A stretch of DNA of 7,459 nt, taken from contig CBDVEQ010000133.1 in the NCBI GenBank assembly GCA_965373045.1, forward strand, positions 1 to 7,459, read 5' to 3'. The notes under the pieces are model-generated. The model searched no databases and was not told the DNA's origin. It saw only the letters and a program-made list of their open reading frames with translations. Shown in pieces: positions 1 to 5,809 of this stretch. The stretch's first letter is position 1; the number at the start of each line of letters is the position of its first letter. This stretch comes from DAOVDI01 sp965373045. GTDB lineage: Bacteria > Acidobacteriota > Aminicenantia > Aminicenantales > Aminicenantaceae. The position numbers were made by a program, and so were the translations under genes.

Positions 1-2
1 TC

Positions 3-59
3 AAAACCATTTTCCCGGCTGCCAAGATCTATTTAGAAGCGGAGAACACCGAATCTTAG
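3..59 (+). CDS. Possible C-terminal tail of a + strand gene cut by the window edge (unknown product)
   Basis: Reading frame 3 is open from the window edge to a TAG at 57-59 and would encode KTIFPAAKIYLEAENTES. Codon choice looks ordinary (GCC, AAG, ATC, GAG, AAC, ACC). The other two + frames read less naturally, and one stops early. If real, it converges on the kinase gene, with 21 bases between the two stop codons. Eighteen codons are too few to name a family, and the frame could be open by chance. Confidence 0.33.
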   Translation, partial: KTIFPAAKIYLEAENTES

Positions 60-76
60 TGTAATCAACCCGTGAA

Positions 77-92
77 CAGGTTAGATAACCTG
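77..92. other. Short perfect inverted repeat over the kinase stop codon
   Basis: CAGGTTAGATAACCTG pairs as a 7-bp palindrome around a central GA, or as a 6-bp stem with a 4-base loop. It covers the kinase stop codon (TTA on the + strand at 81-83). It could be a weak stem-loop for either converging transcript. Neither strand has a proper T run behind it, so a Rho-independent terminator is not established. Confidence 0.35.
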
Positions 93-1076
93 CGGTTTGA
101 TCACTTTTGCGTTGATCTTTTTTAACTCTGAGGTCAGATCGGCCAGCATCCTGTCATCCTTGTATATTCCGATGATCGATCCGCCGGATCCTGTAAATTT
201 TGCCGATGCGCCGCACTGCCTTGCAGTTTGTACAAGCTCATGATTTCGTTTGCTGATGGGCATGATCTTCGAGCGCAGGTCAAAATTCTCGTTTATCAGT
301 TGGTTGAGCTTCGGAATGTCGTTTTCCTGAAGCGCCTGTTTTCCCTCCAGAGCCAGCTCTCCTATCCGGTTTAATGTTTCCAGGACAAGAGGGTCACCCT
401 GTTCAAAACGTGTGTGTACTGTGTTGTGCACTTTTCCTGACTCTTTTCCAAGATCGGTTTTAAAGGCGATGTACAAGCTGGGGAGAAGTTTTGGATCGAT
501 CCGCTCGTATTGGCCGTGAATGTTTTTCTCCATGAATTCCTTGTTGAAATCCATATAAACACAGCCTTCATAAGCCTGTACCACCCGGTCCTGAAGCCCG
601 GCGACGATACCCAGCTCGTATGTCTCGGCAGAGAGCACGATACCTGGAAGGATATCGAGAGGGATATTGACCTCATAGAACTGCATCAGAGCGCGAATAG
701 CTGCAGTGATGATGGCGCTGGATCCTGCAAGGCCTACCTGCCGCGGAATATTGGAATGGTACCGGACAGTGAAGTTTTTGCTTTCAAGCTTGATGCCGTT
801 CTCTCTGCAATACTGATCAAATCGTTTGATGGCGGCCTTGATCAGCCGTGTTCCTCCGTAATACCCCAGGAGACTGACCGAATCCACTAATTCGTGGATA
901 TTATTAAACACATTGGTATCTTCACTGGCAGGTTCGATGACGAGCTTTGGTGTTTGGAAGAGAGAAACATAAGCGCTGAAATTGCGCACGCAGATCGAGA
1001 TAGTTTTTCCGAAATATCCATCAGAAGGATTTCCCAGAAGTCCTGCCCTGGAATATGCGAGAACATCAATAGTCAT
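81..1076 (-). CDS. GHMP-family sugar kinase, glucuronokinase-like
   Basis: Predicted cytoplasmic kinase of 331 aa. Its closest recognisable relatives are plant glucuronokinases, which make glucuronate-1-phosphate from glucuronate and ATP ahead of UDP-glucuronate synthesis. Visible signatures, as recalled from the Arabidopsis enzyme, are an N-terminal RAGLLGNPSDGYFGKTIS block (10-27), GYYGG (71-75), the ATP-binding GHMP motif 2 NIPRQVGLAGSSAI (109-122), GIVAGLQDRV (156-165) with candidate catalytic Asp163, and C-terminal motif 3 FTGSGGS (294-300). Length fits a single GHMP kinase. The ATG at 1076 is chosen because family homology begins within ten residues of it. No clear Shine-Dalgarno precedes it, and a good promoter lies just upstream. 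It is divergent from the YgiQ gene. The GHMP assignment is firm; glucuronate as substrate is inferred from family resemblance. Other sugar-1-kinases or heptose kinases are alternatives, but the N-terminal block differs from HddA-type heptose kinases. Confidence 0.88.
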   Translation of the reverse strand: MTIDVLAYSRAGLLGNPSDGYFGKTISICVRNFSAYVSLFQTPKLVIEPASEDTNVFNNIHELVDSVSLLGYYGGTRLIKAAIKRFDQYCRENGIKLESKNFTVRYHSNIPRQVGLAGSSAIITAAIRALMQFYEVNIPLDILPGIVLSAETYELGIVAGLQDRVVQAYEGCVYMDFNKEFMEKNIHGQYERIDPKLLPSLYIAFKTDLGKESGKVHNTVHTRFEQGDPLVLETLNRIGELALEGKQALQENDIPKLNQLINENFDLRSKIMPISKRNHELVQTARQCGASAKFTGSGGSIIGIYKDDRMLADLTSELKKINAKVIKPQVI

Positions 1077-1103
1077 AAAACTGCCGATAGCCTAACATAA
1101 CTT

Positions 1104-1132
1104 CTTATATATAATCCAGTTGTTGATGTAAA
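1104..1132 (-). promoter_or_regulatory. Sigma70-type promoter for the glucuronokinase-like gene
   Basis: On the - strand, a -35 box TTTACA (1127-1132, 5 of 6 to consensus) and a -10 box TATAAG (1104-1109, 5 of 6) are separated by exactly 17 bases. Transcription would begin near 1097, giving a leader of about 21 bases before the ATG at 1076. Prediction by eye only. Confidence 0.55.
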
Positions 1133-1159
1133 GGATTCGAGGAATCCACTTCGAATCCT
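1132..1159. repeat. 9-bp inverted repeat with 10-base loop upstream of ygiQ
   Basis: AGGATTCGA (1132-1140) is the exact reverse complement of TCGAATCCT (1151-1159). The right arm overlaps the first unit of a tandem 8-mer array. The loop itself contains GGAATCC, which allows a competing smaller hairpin GGATT/AATCC (1133-1137 with 1143-1147). It could form RNA structure if a ygiQ transcript starts upstream, act as a protein-binding site, or be a decayed repeat element. No U tract follows, so it does not look like a terminator. Confidence 0.7.
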
Positions 1160-1182
1160 CGAACCCTTGAATCCTTGAACCC
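1151..1182. repeat. Four tandem degenerate 8-mers, consensus TYGAAYCC
   Basis: Consecutive units begin at 1151, 1159, 1167 and 1175. Each fits TYGAAYCC: TCGAATCC, TCGAACCC, TTGAATCC and TTGAACCC. They vary only at positions 2 and 6, which cover all four pyrimidine combinations. The array ends in a pyrimidine run and then the AT-rich start region of ygiQ. An inverted copy lies at 1133-1140. The function is unknown. Confidence 0.85.
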
Positions 1183-1201
1183 TTTTCCTATATTCTATAA
1201 A
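1167..1201 (+). promoter_or_regulatory. Candidate ygiQ promoter built from the 8-mer repeats
   Basis: TTGAAT (1167-1172) lies 16 bases before TATATT (1189-1194, 5 of 6 to the -10 consensus). A second pair, TTGAAC (1175-1180) and TATAAA (1196-1201), is spaced by only 15. The -35 matches are just 4 of 6. Use of the first pair would start RNA near 1201, almost at the ATG at 1203. An alternative is the perfect TATAAT at 1110-1115, which lacks a recognisable -35 box and would give an 80-base leader holding the hairpin and repeats. Confidence 0.3.
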
Positions 1202-1202
1202 A

Positions 1203-2900
1203 ATGAGCGCTAGATTTTTACCCGCAACACGTGACGAGATGGATACACTGGGCTGGAAACAGTGCGACGTTATTTTAATCAGCGGAGATGCTTACATCGA
1301 CTCGCCATTTATCGGTGTGGCTGTTATCGGGCGTATATTAGAGAAACAAGGTTATAAAGTCGGCATGATAGGTCAGCCTGATATTGGATCAGATCTCGAT
1401 ATAACCCGTTTAGGCGAACCAAAACTCTTCTGGGGGGTCAGCGGAGGAAGTGTCGATTCGATGGTCTCCAATTATACGGCAACCAAGAAGTTAAGAAATT
1501 CAGATGATTACACACCCGGCGGAAAAAACAATAAACGGCCTGACCGGGCGGCGCTTGTCTATTCAAATCTGATACGACGCTTTTTCAAAAACACGGTTCC
1601 CATAGTACTTGGCGGTATCGAAGCTAGTCTTCGCAGGGTCACGCACTATGATTACTGGAGCAATAAACTGCGTAAACCGATCCTCTTTGATGCAAAGGCA
1701 GATATTCTTATCTACGGTATGGGTGAAAATGCTGTTACTCAACTCGCCCATGCGTTTAAAGAGGGAAAAGAGCACAAAAATATACGCGGTACTTGTTATA
1801 TTTCCAAAGAGCCAGAAGAGAAATATATCCAACTGCCGTCGCATGAAAAAGCTCTTAAAGACAAAGAGAAGTACATAGATCTGTTTAATGCTTTTTATGA
1901 TAATAACGACCCCATCTCAGCTAAAGGGCTGTGTCAAAAAGTAGATACACGCTATCTGATCCAAAACCCTCCTTCCGATTATCTTGATGAAAGCGAGATG
2001 GATGTTGTATCGGGTCTGCCGTTTACTCTTGAACTTCATCCTTATCACCGGAAAGACGGCGAAGTAAAATGTCTTGAGACTATTAAATTTTCTATTATGA
2101 CCCATCAGGGATGCTGGGGAGAATGCAATTTTTGTGCTATCGGTGTGCATCAAGGACGCAGTATCCGTATGCGGAGCGAAAAGTCGATTATTGATGAAGC
2201 CAAAAAGTTTGCCGGATACAAAGATTTTAAAGGCATTATTTCTGACGTTGGAGGACCAACAGCCAACATGTACGGCTATGAGTGCGATAAGAAGCTGAAA
2301 AAGGGCACTTGTGATCACATGCGCTGTGTAGGCTCATCAGGGCTGTGTGAGATGATGAATGTAGATCACAGTCGTAATATCGAACTACTGCGCAAAGTCC
2401 GCTCGGTTCCCGGCGTTCGCAAAGCATTTGTAGCATCAGGGATTCGCTATGATCTGATTGATGCTGATAAAAAACATGGATATTCCTACTTAAAAGAGCT
2501 GATCAAGCACCATATCTCCGGTCAGATGAAAGTAGCGCCTGAGCATACCGAGCCGCGTGTGCTTAAGTTGATGGGCAAACCCGGCAAACGGTCACTGATC
2601 GACTTTAAAAAGCTCTTTGACAGACTTAACAGGGAACAAGGTAAAAAGCAGTTTTTAACATACTATATTATTGCTGCGCATCCGGGCTGTGATGAGCGTG
2701 ATATGCATAAGCTTAAACGCTTTACAACACAAGAATTGAAGATAAACCCTGAGCAGGCGCAGGTTTTTACTCCCACACCGGGCACTTACTCGTCAGTGAT
2801 GTATTATACGGAGATGGACCCGACTACGCGGAAAAAAATATTTGTCGAAAAGGACATGCGCCGGAAAGAGAGGCAAAAAGAGATTGTGATCAAAAAATAG
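1203..2900 (+). CDS. ygiQ: YgiQ-family (UPF0313) radical SAM protein
   Basis: Soluble 565-aa Fe-S protein of the YgiQ family; its substrate is, to my knowledge, not established. The N-terminal YgiQ domain begins with FLPATRDEMDTLGW and SGDAYIDSP (27-35), a cobalamin-binding-like fold region, followed by the conserved GGIEASLRR...HYDYW block near 137-155. The radical SAM core has the CX3CX2C cluster motif at Cys304, Cys308 and Cys311 (GCWGECNFCAIGVHQGR). A second cysteine group (C361, C370, C375, C382) matches the family's usual insertion. SGQMKVAPEHT and the AAHPGC block follow, and the end PGTYSSVMYYTEMDP fits the family's C-terminal region. It lacks the long extra tail of some proteobacterial members. 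The start is supported by homology from residue 5, but no Shine-Dalgarno lies upstream. It diverges from the kinase and ends one base before the stop of the gene behind it. Family assignment is very secure; the reaction is unknown. Confidence 0.95.
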   Translation: MSARFLPATRDEMDTLGWKQCDVILISGDAYIDSPFIGVAVIGRILEKQGYKVGMIGQPDIGSDLDITRLGEPKLFWGVSGGSVDSMVSNYTATKKLRNSDDYTPGGKNNKRPDRAALVYSNLIRRFFKNTVPIVLGGIEASLRRVTHYDYWSNKLRKPILFDAKADILIYGMGENAVTQLAHAFKEGKEHKNIRGTCYISKEPEEKYIQLPSHEKALKDKEKYIDLFNAFYDNNDPISAKGLCQKVDTRYLIQNPPSDYLDESEMDVVSGLPFTLELHPYHRKDGEVKCLETIKFSIMTHQGCWGECNFCAIGVHQGRSIRMRSEKSIIDEAKKFAGYKDFKGIISDVGGPTANMYGYECDKKLKKGTCDHMRCVGSSGLCEMMNVDHSRNIELLRKVRSVPGVRKAFVASGIRYDLIDADKKHGYSYLKELIKHHISGQMKVAPEHTEPRVLKLMGKPGKRSLIDFKKLFDRLNREQGKKQFLTYYIIAAHPGCDERDMHKLKRFTTQELKINPEQAQVFTPTPGTYSSVMYYTEMDPTTRKKIFVEKDMRRKERQKEIVIKK

Positions 2901-2901
2901 T

Positions 2902-5583
2902 TTATCTTCCCAGATATCCGGGATTATCCTTCTCAACAACCAGCTTAGTGGACAAGACCTTTTCGCCTGCTGTTAAGCGGACCAGATATACACCCGGGCC
3001 GACCATGGGAGCGAGCCGCCTATATCTCATCGGGGTGCTCTGCCTGGATGTTTTCTGCATGCTTTTTGGCAGGTTTTTCCTGAAATTCCAGAATACTTTG
3101 TGCAGGCCGGCCTCCTTTGAGCCCTCAAGATTTCTGACAACCGTGCCTGTGATGTCCAGAATCTCGATTTGAACCTTCTCCGTGATATCGTTTTTTAAGT
3201 AGTAAAAAATATTTGATCCTGTGGGAGGATTTGGCTTGAAGAACCGCTTGTCCGTTACCCAAGTCCATTCATAGGTTCTTACCCACTGGACTTCTGGCCT
3301 GATGTCGAACAGATGGATGTTTTTATCTTTGGCTTTTGAGGTCAACTGCTGCAGCGGAGTGATGTTATCTACGATCCATGCGCCTCGTCCGTGAGTTCCT
3401 GCGATAAGATCAAAATCACGAGGATGTATGTACAGGTCATGGACCGGTACGGTCGGCAGTCCATTCATAAACCGGGCCCATGTTTCCCCACGGTCAAGTG
3501 AAAAATAAACGGCAAACTCGCTGCCGGCAAACAGAAGGTCCGGGTTTTTATAGTCCTCCCGGATAACATAAATTGATCCTTCTGGCAGATTGTTCGAGAT
3601 GTTTTTCCAGGATTTACCGTAATCGTCCGTAACAAAAATGTAAGGGTTCTGGTCGTCATTGCGGTGTCCGTCAAAAACAACATAGGCTCTTCCTGCAGCA
3701 TGATTGGATGCTTCTATCCGCTTAACCCAGTAGTTCTTTGGTGCGCCAGAGATATTGTCATTCAAAAGCGTCCAGTGTGCGCCGTTATCTTTTGTCATCT
3801 GGACATTGCCGTCGTTAGTTCCCGCCCAGATGAGCCCTGGATCGATCGGAGATTCATCAAGGGAAACGATCGCGCTGTATTTGGAATCTGGCGCGGCAGT
3901 AAGATCCGGGCTAATTGCATTCCAGTGATCACCGCGGTCCACGGTTTTAAACAGCCTGTTTCCCCCAAAATAAAGTGTTTGTGGATTATGGGAAGAGATG
4001 AGCATAGGGGAGTTCCAGTCGAACCTGTATCTTTCCCTCTTTATACCCGGCCTTGGTTTTGGCGCTTTAGGGCGAATGGATTTCCCCTGGCCTGTGCGCA
4101 GGTCGAAACGTCTGATCCCGCCGAACTGTATTTCAAAATAGACAGTGTTAAAGTCAAATGGATCGACCTGGTTGAAAAAGCCGTCAGCATTGCTGAGCGG
4201 AAACCAGTCGTTATTTACAATTCCCGAACCCCGCCGCGAACGGCTGGGGCCACCCCAATTTCCGTTGTCCTGGAGGCCGCCGTAAACATAATAGGGTTTC
4301 CTCATGTCAGCCGTGATGGCGTAAAATTGAGCCAGTCCGGTTTGTGTGATCACATCCCATTTTTTCCCCCGGTCATAGGTGATATTGATCCCGCCGTCGC
4401 CGCCCACGATCACATGATCGGAGTTGCTGGGGTCGATCCAGAGAGCATGGTAGTCGATATGTGTCCTGCCCTGAATCACCGTGCCTATCTTAAGGGTTTT
4501 CCCGCTGTCCTCGGAATAGGCCAGTGGAGAGCCGCATGTCCAGATGACATTTTCATTGTTGGGATCCACCCGGATCTGGCTGTAGTAGGAGGGTCTGTTG
4601 TTAAAATTGTTCATGTGTGTCCAGGTCTTCCCGTAATCTGTTGATTTAAAAATACCGCCTTTGCTGAGGTTGAGCTTTGCACCTTTCTTTTGGCCTCTAA
4701 ACCCTATGGCAGGTGTTTTCTTGGTGCTGACAAGTGCATAGACTGTTCCCGGCTTGCTTCGTGCAGTACTCAGACCGATCCGTCCCATTTCCTCTTTCGG
4801 AAGTCCCTTGGAGGCCTTTGTCCAGGTTTTTCCCCCATCCATTGTGACATAGATGCCGGCTTTGGGTCCCCATTGATCAACAGGATCACCTGCATCAAAA
4901 AGGTCTCTCAGTCTTTCATGAGCAGCCGCATAAAGGATGTTGCTGTTCTCCGGATCCATGACAATATCCGTTACACCTGTCCTTTCATCGAGATAGAGTA
5001 CTTTTTCCCAGGTTTTGCCTCCGTCTGTGGTTTTAAACAGACCTCGTTCCTCATTTACACCCCAGAGGTGTCCCAGAGCAGCTACATAGACGATATCGGG
5101 ATCTTTCGGGTCGATAAGCACTCTGCCGATATGATTTGTCTCTTTTAAGCCTGTAAATTCCCAGGTTTTTCCGGCATCTGTGGATTTGAATACACCGCTT
5201 CCCCAGGGGGAGCTGTTGCGGTTGTTCGCTTCACCTGTCCCGACATACAGGATGTCCGGGTTTGAGAGAGAAACGGCAATATCACCGATGGAAGCATTCG
5301 GCTGGTCATCAAAGATCGGTTCCCAGGTTATGCCTGCATTGGTTGTTTTCCAGACTCCTCCGGTCGCTGCGCCGGCATATATGATGACCGGGTTGCTCTC
5401 CACTCCTTCAATATCAGTGATCCTTCCTCCAGGATTGGCCGGTCCGATCTCGCGCCATTTGAAATATTTCAGGAGATCAGGAGCAGCCGTTTGTGACGGC
5501 AGGTTTGAGGCTAGTAGAAACAGGCTCATTATCAGGACGAAACCTAATATCATGGATTTGTTGAGACGACAGTTATTATGCAT
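2902..5583 (-). CDS. Exported BNR/Asp-box (sortilin/VPS10-like) beta-propeller protein with C-terminal Ig-like module
   Basis: 893-aa exported protein of the family often labelled 'glycosyl hydrolase' or 'WD40/YVTN/BNR-like repeat-containing'. A signal peptide (basic start, hydrophobic stretch about 11-28, likely cleavage near 30-35) precedes WREIGPANPGGRITDI (43-58). Eleven Asp-box motifs of the form S/T-x-D-x-G-x-x-W are visible at 80, 134, 185, 247, 314, 357 (degenerate, ends KTL), 402, 547, 597, 652 and 695, implying tandem beta-propellers. Family landmarks include GLQDNG (436-441), the RFDWNSP region near 520 and GTHGRGAWIVD (729-739). The last ~100 residues (about 790-893) look like a FlgD-type or secretion-sorting Ig-like domain. 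GAGAGGG five bases before the ATG supports this start. Enzymatic activity has not been shown for this subgroup as far as I know, so 'hydrolase' would be over-reading. Polysaccharide or peptide binding, or cell-surface assembly, are alternatives. Confidence 0.9.
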   Translation of the reverse strand: MHNNCRLNKSMILGFVLIMSLFLLASNLPSQTAAPDLLKYFKWREIGPANPGGRITDIEGVESNPVIIYAGAATGGVWKTTNAGITWEPIFDDQPNASIGDIAVSLSNPDILYVGTGEANNRNSSPWGSGVFKSTDAGKTWEFTGLKETNHIGRVLIDPKDPDIVYVAALGHLWGVNEERGLFKTTDGGKTWEKVLYLDERTGVTDIVMDPENSNILYAAAHERLRDLFDAGDPVDQWGPKAGIYVTMDGGKTWTKASKGLPKEEMGRIGLSTARSKPGTVYALVSTKKTPAIGFRGQKKGAKLNLSKGGIFKSTDYGKTWTHMNNFNNRPSYYSQIRVDPNNENVIWTCGSPLAYSEDSGKTLKIGTVIQGRTHIDYHALWIDPSNSDHVIVGGDGGINITYDRGKKWDVITQTGLAQFYAITADMRKPYYVYGGLQDNGNWGGPSRSRRGSGIVNNDWFPLSNADGFFNQVDPFDFNTVYFEIQFGGIRRFDLRTGQGKSIRPKAPKPRPGIKRERYRFDWNSPMLISSHNPQTLYFGGNRLFKTVDRGDHWNAISPDLTAAPDSKYSAIVSLDESPIDPGLIWAGTNDGNVQMTKDNGAHWTLLNDNISGAPKNYWVKRIEASNHAAGRAYVVFDGHRNDDQNPYIFVTDDYGKSWKNISNNLPEGSIYVIREDYKNPDLLFAGSEFAVYFSLDRGETWARFMNGLPTVPVHDLYIHPRDFDLIAGTHGRGAWIVDNITPLQQLTSKAKDKNIHLFDIRPEVQWVRTYEWTWVTDKRFFKPNPPTGSNIFYYLKNDITEKVQIEILDITGTVVRNLEGSKEAGLHKVFWNFRKNLPKSMQKTSRQSTPMRYRRLAPMVGPGVYLVRLTAGEKVLSTKLVVEKDNPGYLGR

Positions 5584-5588
5584 AATTT

Positions 5589-5595
5589 CCCTCTC
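5589..5595 (-). promoter_or_regulatory. Ribosome binding site of the BNR/Asp-box gene
   Basis: GAGAGGG on the - strand, five bases before the ATG at 5583. It is the clearest Shine-Dalgarno in the window. It favours this ATG over the internal Met11, which would remove the basic start of the signal peptide. Confidence 0.7.
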
Positions 5596-5702
5596 TTTTA
5601 TGGGATTTTGGTAGGAATCAGTATAAAGATATTTTCTGTTTTAAGCTAGAAAATTCACTGGCGTTTAGCCGTTCCTATCACTTTGTCTTCATTTTTGGGT
5701 CA

Positions 5703-5730
5703 TTGACCTTGCTGTTTTATGTGTGATATT
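5703..5730 (+). promoter_or_regulatory. Candidate promoter for the sulfatase-fold lipoprotein
   Basis: TTGACC (5703-5708, 5 of 6) lies 16 bases before GATATT (5725-5730, 4 of 6), and a TG one base upstream of the -10 box gives an extended -10. RNA would start near 5737, leaving a leader of about 73 bases. That leader contains a purine-rich stretch, AAGGAG (5784-5789) and a run of nine A. By-eye prediction only. Confidence 0.4.
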
Positions 5731-5809
5731 TTTACCTAAGGACGCAAGCAGTGGGAAAAAGCGAAAAATTGAGAGGGTTTCAGAAGGAGCAAAAAAAAAG
5801 TAGATTTTA

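Noticed and set aside
510..890. + strand open frame of 126 codons opposite the kinase
   Set aside because: It is a shadow of the conserved GHMP kinase frame with no recognisable features.
3664..4644. Long + strand open frame of 326 codons inside the BNR/Asp-box gene
   Set aside because: It is antisense to strongly conserved coding sequence, shows no recognisable domain, and is explained by codon bias of the real gene. The same holds for the + strand frames at 4690-5148 and 5180-5614.
5589..5640. Promoter of the BNR/Asp-box gene around TATACT (5620-5625, - strand)
   Set aside because: The -10 match is good, but no -35 box is recognisable at suitable spacing in this AT-rich stretch, so I do not list it as a feature.
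5737..5770. GGACGCAAGC in the lipoprotein leader, reminiscent of the GGACGCAAAGC piece of c-di-GMP-I riboswitches
   Set aside because: It is one base short of that motif, and the upstream partner elements (GGCAAACC and the GAAA tetraloop receptor stem) are missing, so no riboswitch fold is supported.
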